Source of the DNA: Cardinalis cardinalis
Taxonomy: Eukaryota > Chordata > Aves > Passeriformes > Cardinalidae
Direction: 5' to 3'
Assembly: GCA_014549065.1 (NCBI GenBank)
Contig: JACDOX010000507.1
Location: 25,703-89,702 of the forward strand
Length of the DNA: 64,000 nucleotides
In this document: positions 56,901-64,000 of the stretch, in pieces
Layout: the number at the start of each line of letters is the position of its first letter
Position numbering within the stretch: the first letter of the stretch is position 1
The notes under the pieces: model-generated
What the model was told of the DNA's origin: nothing
The model's database searches: none
The model's input: only the letters and a program-made list of their open reading frames with translations
Program-made: the position numbers and the translations under genes

Positions 56901-59137
56901 CAAGATCAGTATCAGTAATTAAGTGACTCAGTAATTTTCAGCAATTCCCCCTCTAATGCTGAGATCTCACTGCTCTGAGCTATGGAATACACTCTTCCTC
57001 CATCTTTCCTCATCTTGTCTTGTGTCATCTCTGTGCAGCCACTGCAAGTGAGCTCATGCCAATGCCAAGAGCAGAAAAACAGTAAAAGCCAAGCAAATCA
57101 GTTTCTTAAAACGTATTTTAATATCCGTATCTTATCTGTTGGGTAGAGCCAAAACAGTCTGGCCTGGTTTAAGTTACAAATTCTTCATACACTTTAAGTA
57201 AATGAACAGTGTGGCAATAGGGTCTGTTATTGGAAGTGAAACCCATCTTAACAAGGGAAGTGTTGCAGCCAGAATTCTACCAGGGTTCTTCCCTCCTATC
57301 AGCCCCAAAAAGCCATCACTGTCCCCTGGCCCTGAATGGGTGTCGCACAGCAGGAATAAATGCTTTTGACACAGAACTAATCACACCCACAGAGATGCAC
57401 ACACTGGATGGCCAAGAAACAATGGGACCAGGATAGAAAAAAACCCTTTTAGAATTCTCCCCGATGTGGACAGATACCAAATCACGAGTTTCGGCAAATG
57501 GGACGAAGCACCAACCCTGATTTCTCCTGACAGAGGCTTAATAAACATTTTGAAGCTCCTTGCTGGATAATTAACTTCTGGCTTAGAGCAGCAGGCATGG
57601 AAAGGGCTAAGAGAGGATGGCTGAGGATTTAAAGATGCAATATTTTTGTTCTTTGTATAAAACACTACAGCAGTTTAGACACCATCCTAAATGCAGCTGC
57701 AAGGGAGTAAATCCAATTAAAAGCCAAAGAGTCACTACAAAAGTAGTAAGAAAATCAAAGCAGCAGAGTTCTCCACTTCCCTGGCCTGTTGCTTAACTCC
57801 AACAGACTGCTCCATTTCTCAGTTAACAAGTTCCTGATCAGGTTTAAGCACAGTATTTGCAGATGATGGCTTACAATAAGGCGGACAAGTGGCAGTTCTG
57901 AGTGCATGATGGAGAACAGCACTTGCCAGGAGATGCCAGTGGGGGAACAGAGCCATCCAAACAGCCCACAGGCTGCCACAGCTGTGGGTACAATCCTGGA
58001 GCTGTCCCACAAAGGATCCCCCAGCCCACAGTGGTTCAGGGACTGGGTCGGGAAGTGAGCACAGGGTGGTTTGTTTTTTAACCAGCATCCTGAATTGCAG
58101 TAGTGCAGGGCTCGTCTCCCCCTTGGGACAAACCCTGCTCCTCGACACTGCATCTTTAAATATCTCTGGCTAAGAACCCCCGCCACATGTTAGGAGCACT
58201 CCAACCTGGCTGCCACATGTTCAATTGCTGCGCTTTTTGTGTTTTCAGTTTTCCTTCTATGTGGGAGGGAAAAGGAAGCAGAGTGGGAGGCTCCCACTAC
58301 ACAGCAGGCAGATCCAGCTGAAGGTACAAGACCCCTCCATGCAGATTACAGGAGGGAGACAATAATTAGGGTGTTTGCTCCTTTCAAGAACATTATCTCA
58401 TTCCCTGCCATCTGAAATCAGATGCAGTGATGGCAGCAAGTTTCACGAGTCAGCAAGTTTGAAAACTGTTGAGGGAGACAGGAAGCTTTGCTGCCAAGTC
58501 ACCCAACAGAGAGGAGCAGACAAGGCTTCAGCTTCAGAACACTCTAACATGAACAAGATCAATAGAGAGCTGTGTGGGCACAGATCACACCTGTGACACC
58601 TGAGCCGTGCTTCAATCCCCACTTGCTCTCTGCCTGCCAGCCAAGATCAGGCTCACAAGTGTGGGAAGCAATATGAGCATGATGGGCTGGGTCTGCAAAA
58701 AGAGCAGCACTTCAACACATTAAAACAGTGCAACCGTTGGGAGAGCGATGAAGCAGCAGCTGAGACCTTGTGGCAGCCTGAGCTGTGATCCACTCTGATC
58801 ACAGAGTGACACAGGCCTGTCCTCCCAGGGCTTCACCACCCTCCTGAGAAGGTGAATCATTCCTAAGAGGCCATCCCAAAGGAGCAGAAAGCTGCACCAG
58901 CTGCAGAATGGACACTGCCACATACCTGCTAATACGGGTTTCACTAAGACCAGAAAACTGTTTTCTTCCAAAAAATCGTTATTTTAAAAAAATTGAAATT
59001 AATTAGGAGTAAAACACTAACTCTAGTGCCATGAACAGGCAGGATCAACTTTTTTCCCCTCCAAAGGGCAAAGAGTCATATACCATCCCCAGCTGAACCT
59101 TGGTGCTTCGAGCTTTTCAAGGAGATGTTACCTAAAC
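50946..59137. other. TLK2-MRC2 intergenic region, no gene seen
   Basis: I found no exon with domain support, no RNA gene and no clear CR1. A plus-strand open frame of 279 codons starts in the CpG island (50774-51613), but it lacks any recognisable domain and is treated as chance. A short (CAG)n run lies at 53446-53462. Unresolved bases are at 52442 and 53746. Parts near 57100-59137 might belong to a longer TLK2 3' UTR. Confidence 0.6.
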
Positions 59138-59143
59138 TTTATT
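59138..59143 (-). terminator. TLK2: Candidate TLK2 polyadenylation signal
   Basis: This is AATAAA on the minus strand, 435 bp after the TLK2 stop codon. It is the first such hexamer found downstream. More distal sites may also be used. Confidence 0.45.
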
Positions 59144-59577
59144 AAAAGAAAAAGAACAATGTTTAAATATCAACACTGGACTAGCCCAGTCTTTTTTCCA
59201 AAGTCCACATTCTTCATATGAAGCACACACGGCGTCCTGGATTCCCCAAGGCTGCATGTTCAGAAGTTCACAGTACATGGAACCATGTCTTTTTGTTTTT
59301 TTTTCTTGAGTTTCCCCTCCTTGCTCAGAGCAGCCACCCTTTTGTGGTCACTGACTGGATAAACCTCAAGCCATCTCCTATCCACATGGCTCAGCCTAGA
59401 TGCTGAAGGCTTTCTTGATGAGAGTTGATGTTGTCATGCTCTATGGATGGAAAAAAGCAAGAGAAAAAAGCACCTGGTACAGGTTTCTTGAGACCCTTGT
59501 GGATTCCTCTGTTCCAAAGGTGTTTCTTAAAGTCTTTTTGCCGGTTTCTCAAGCAGTTTTTGGCCTATTATTCTGTC
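59144..59577 (-). other. TLK2: Probable TLK2 3' untranslated region (proximal)
   Basis: The sequence between the TLK2 stop and the first AATAAA is T-rich on the plus strand (A-rich in transcript sense), with no coding signal. A longer UTR is possible. Confidence 0.45.

Positions 59578-64000
<4,423 letters not shown>

Overview
The window is vertebrate nuclear DNA, almost certainly from a songbird. The clues are CR1 retrotransposon 3' ends with the ATTCTRTG octamer tail, a tRNA-Ile-derived SINE with a CR1-like tail of the kind described in zebra finch (TguSINE1), and long terminal repeats (LTRs) that I recognise as common in passerine assemblies. Scattered single N bases and one 61-base run of N (45137-45197) mark it as draft assembly.

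There are two protein-coding genes, both on the minus strand. MRC2 (Endo180/uPARAP, the collagen-internalising C-type lectin receptor) is complete. I traced 30 coding exons from the ATG at 50382 to the stop at 23903. Every junction has GT-AG boundaries and a compatible phase. Together they make 4437 nt, or 1478 residues, against 1479 in human. A 27-nt microexon (24992-25018) and a 36-nt exon (30527-30562) are easy to miss. The last five coding exons of TLK2 (tousled-like kinase 2) enter from the right edge (59578-64000) and give the catalytic loop, activation segment, C-lobe and tail. TLK2 followed by MRC2 on the same strand is the order known in mammals. The MRC2 start lies in a CpG island (about 49660-50945), about 8.8 kb from the likely TLK2 3' end.

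Layout. 1-11.5 kb is repeat-rich: a 60-bp minisatellite, a second degenerate array, two truncated endogenous retroviruses in minus orientation (870-2015 and about 9300-11520), a solo LTR with a 6-bp target duplication (8136-8522), AT-rich tracts and a palindrome. 11.5-21 kb holds no gene I can support. 21.4-23.9 kb has a TA microsatellite and the MRC2 3' UTR. 23.9-39.3 kb holds MRC2 exons 2-30, with CR1 copies, one SINE and an ATCC microsatellite in introns. 39.3-50.3 kb is MRC2 intron 1, with a CR1, a duplicated 90-bp segment of unknown nature and two hairpins. 50.4-59.1 kb is intergenic. 59.1-64 kb is TLK2.

MRC2 acts at the cell surface and in endosomes, while TLK2 is a nuclear chromatin-assembly kinase, so their adjacency is synteny and not shared function. 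I found no convincing new biological system. The most useful observations are the complete gene model with its microexons, a CR1 ending about 20 bp from a splice donor, and several unexplained repeats.
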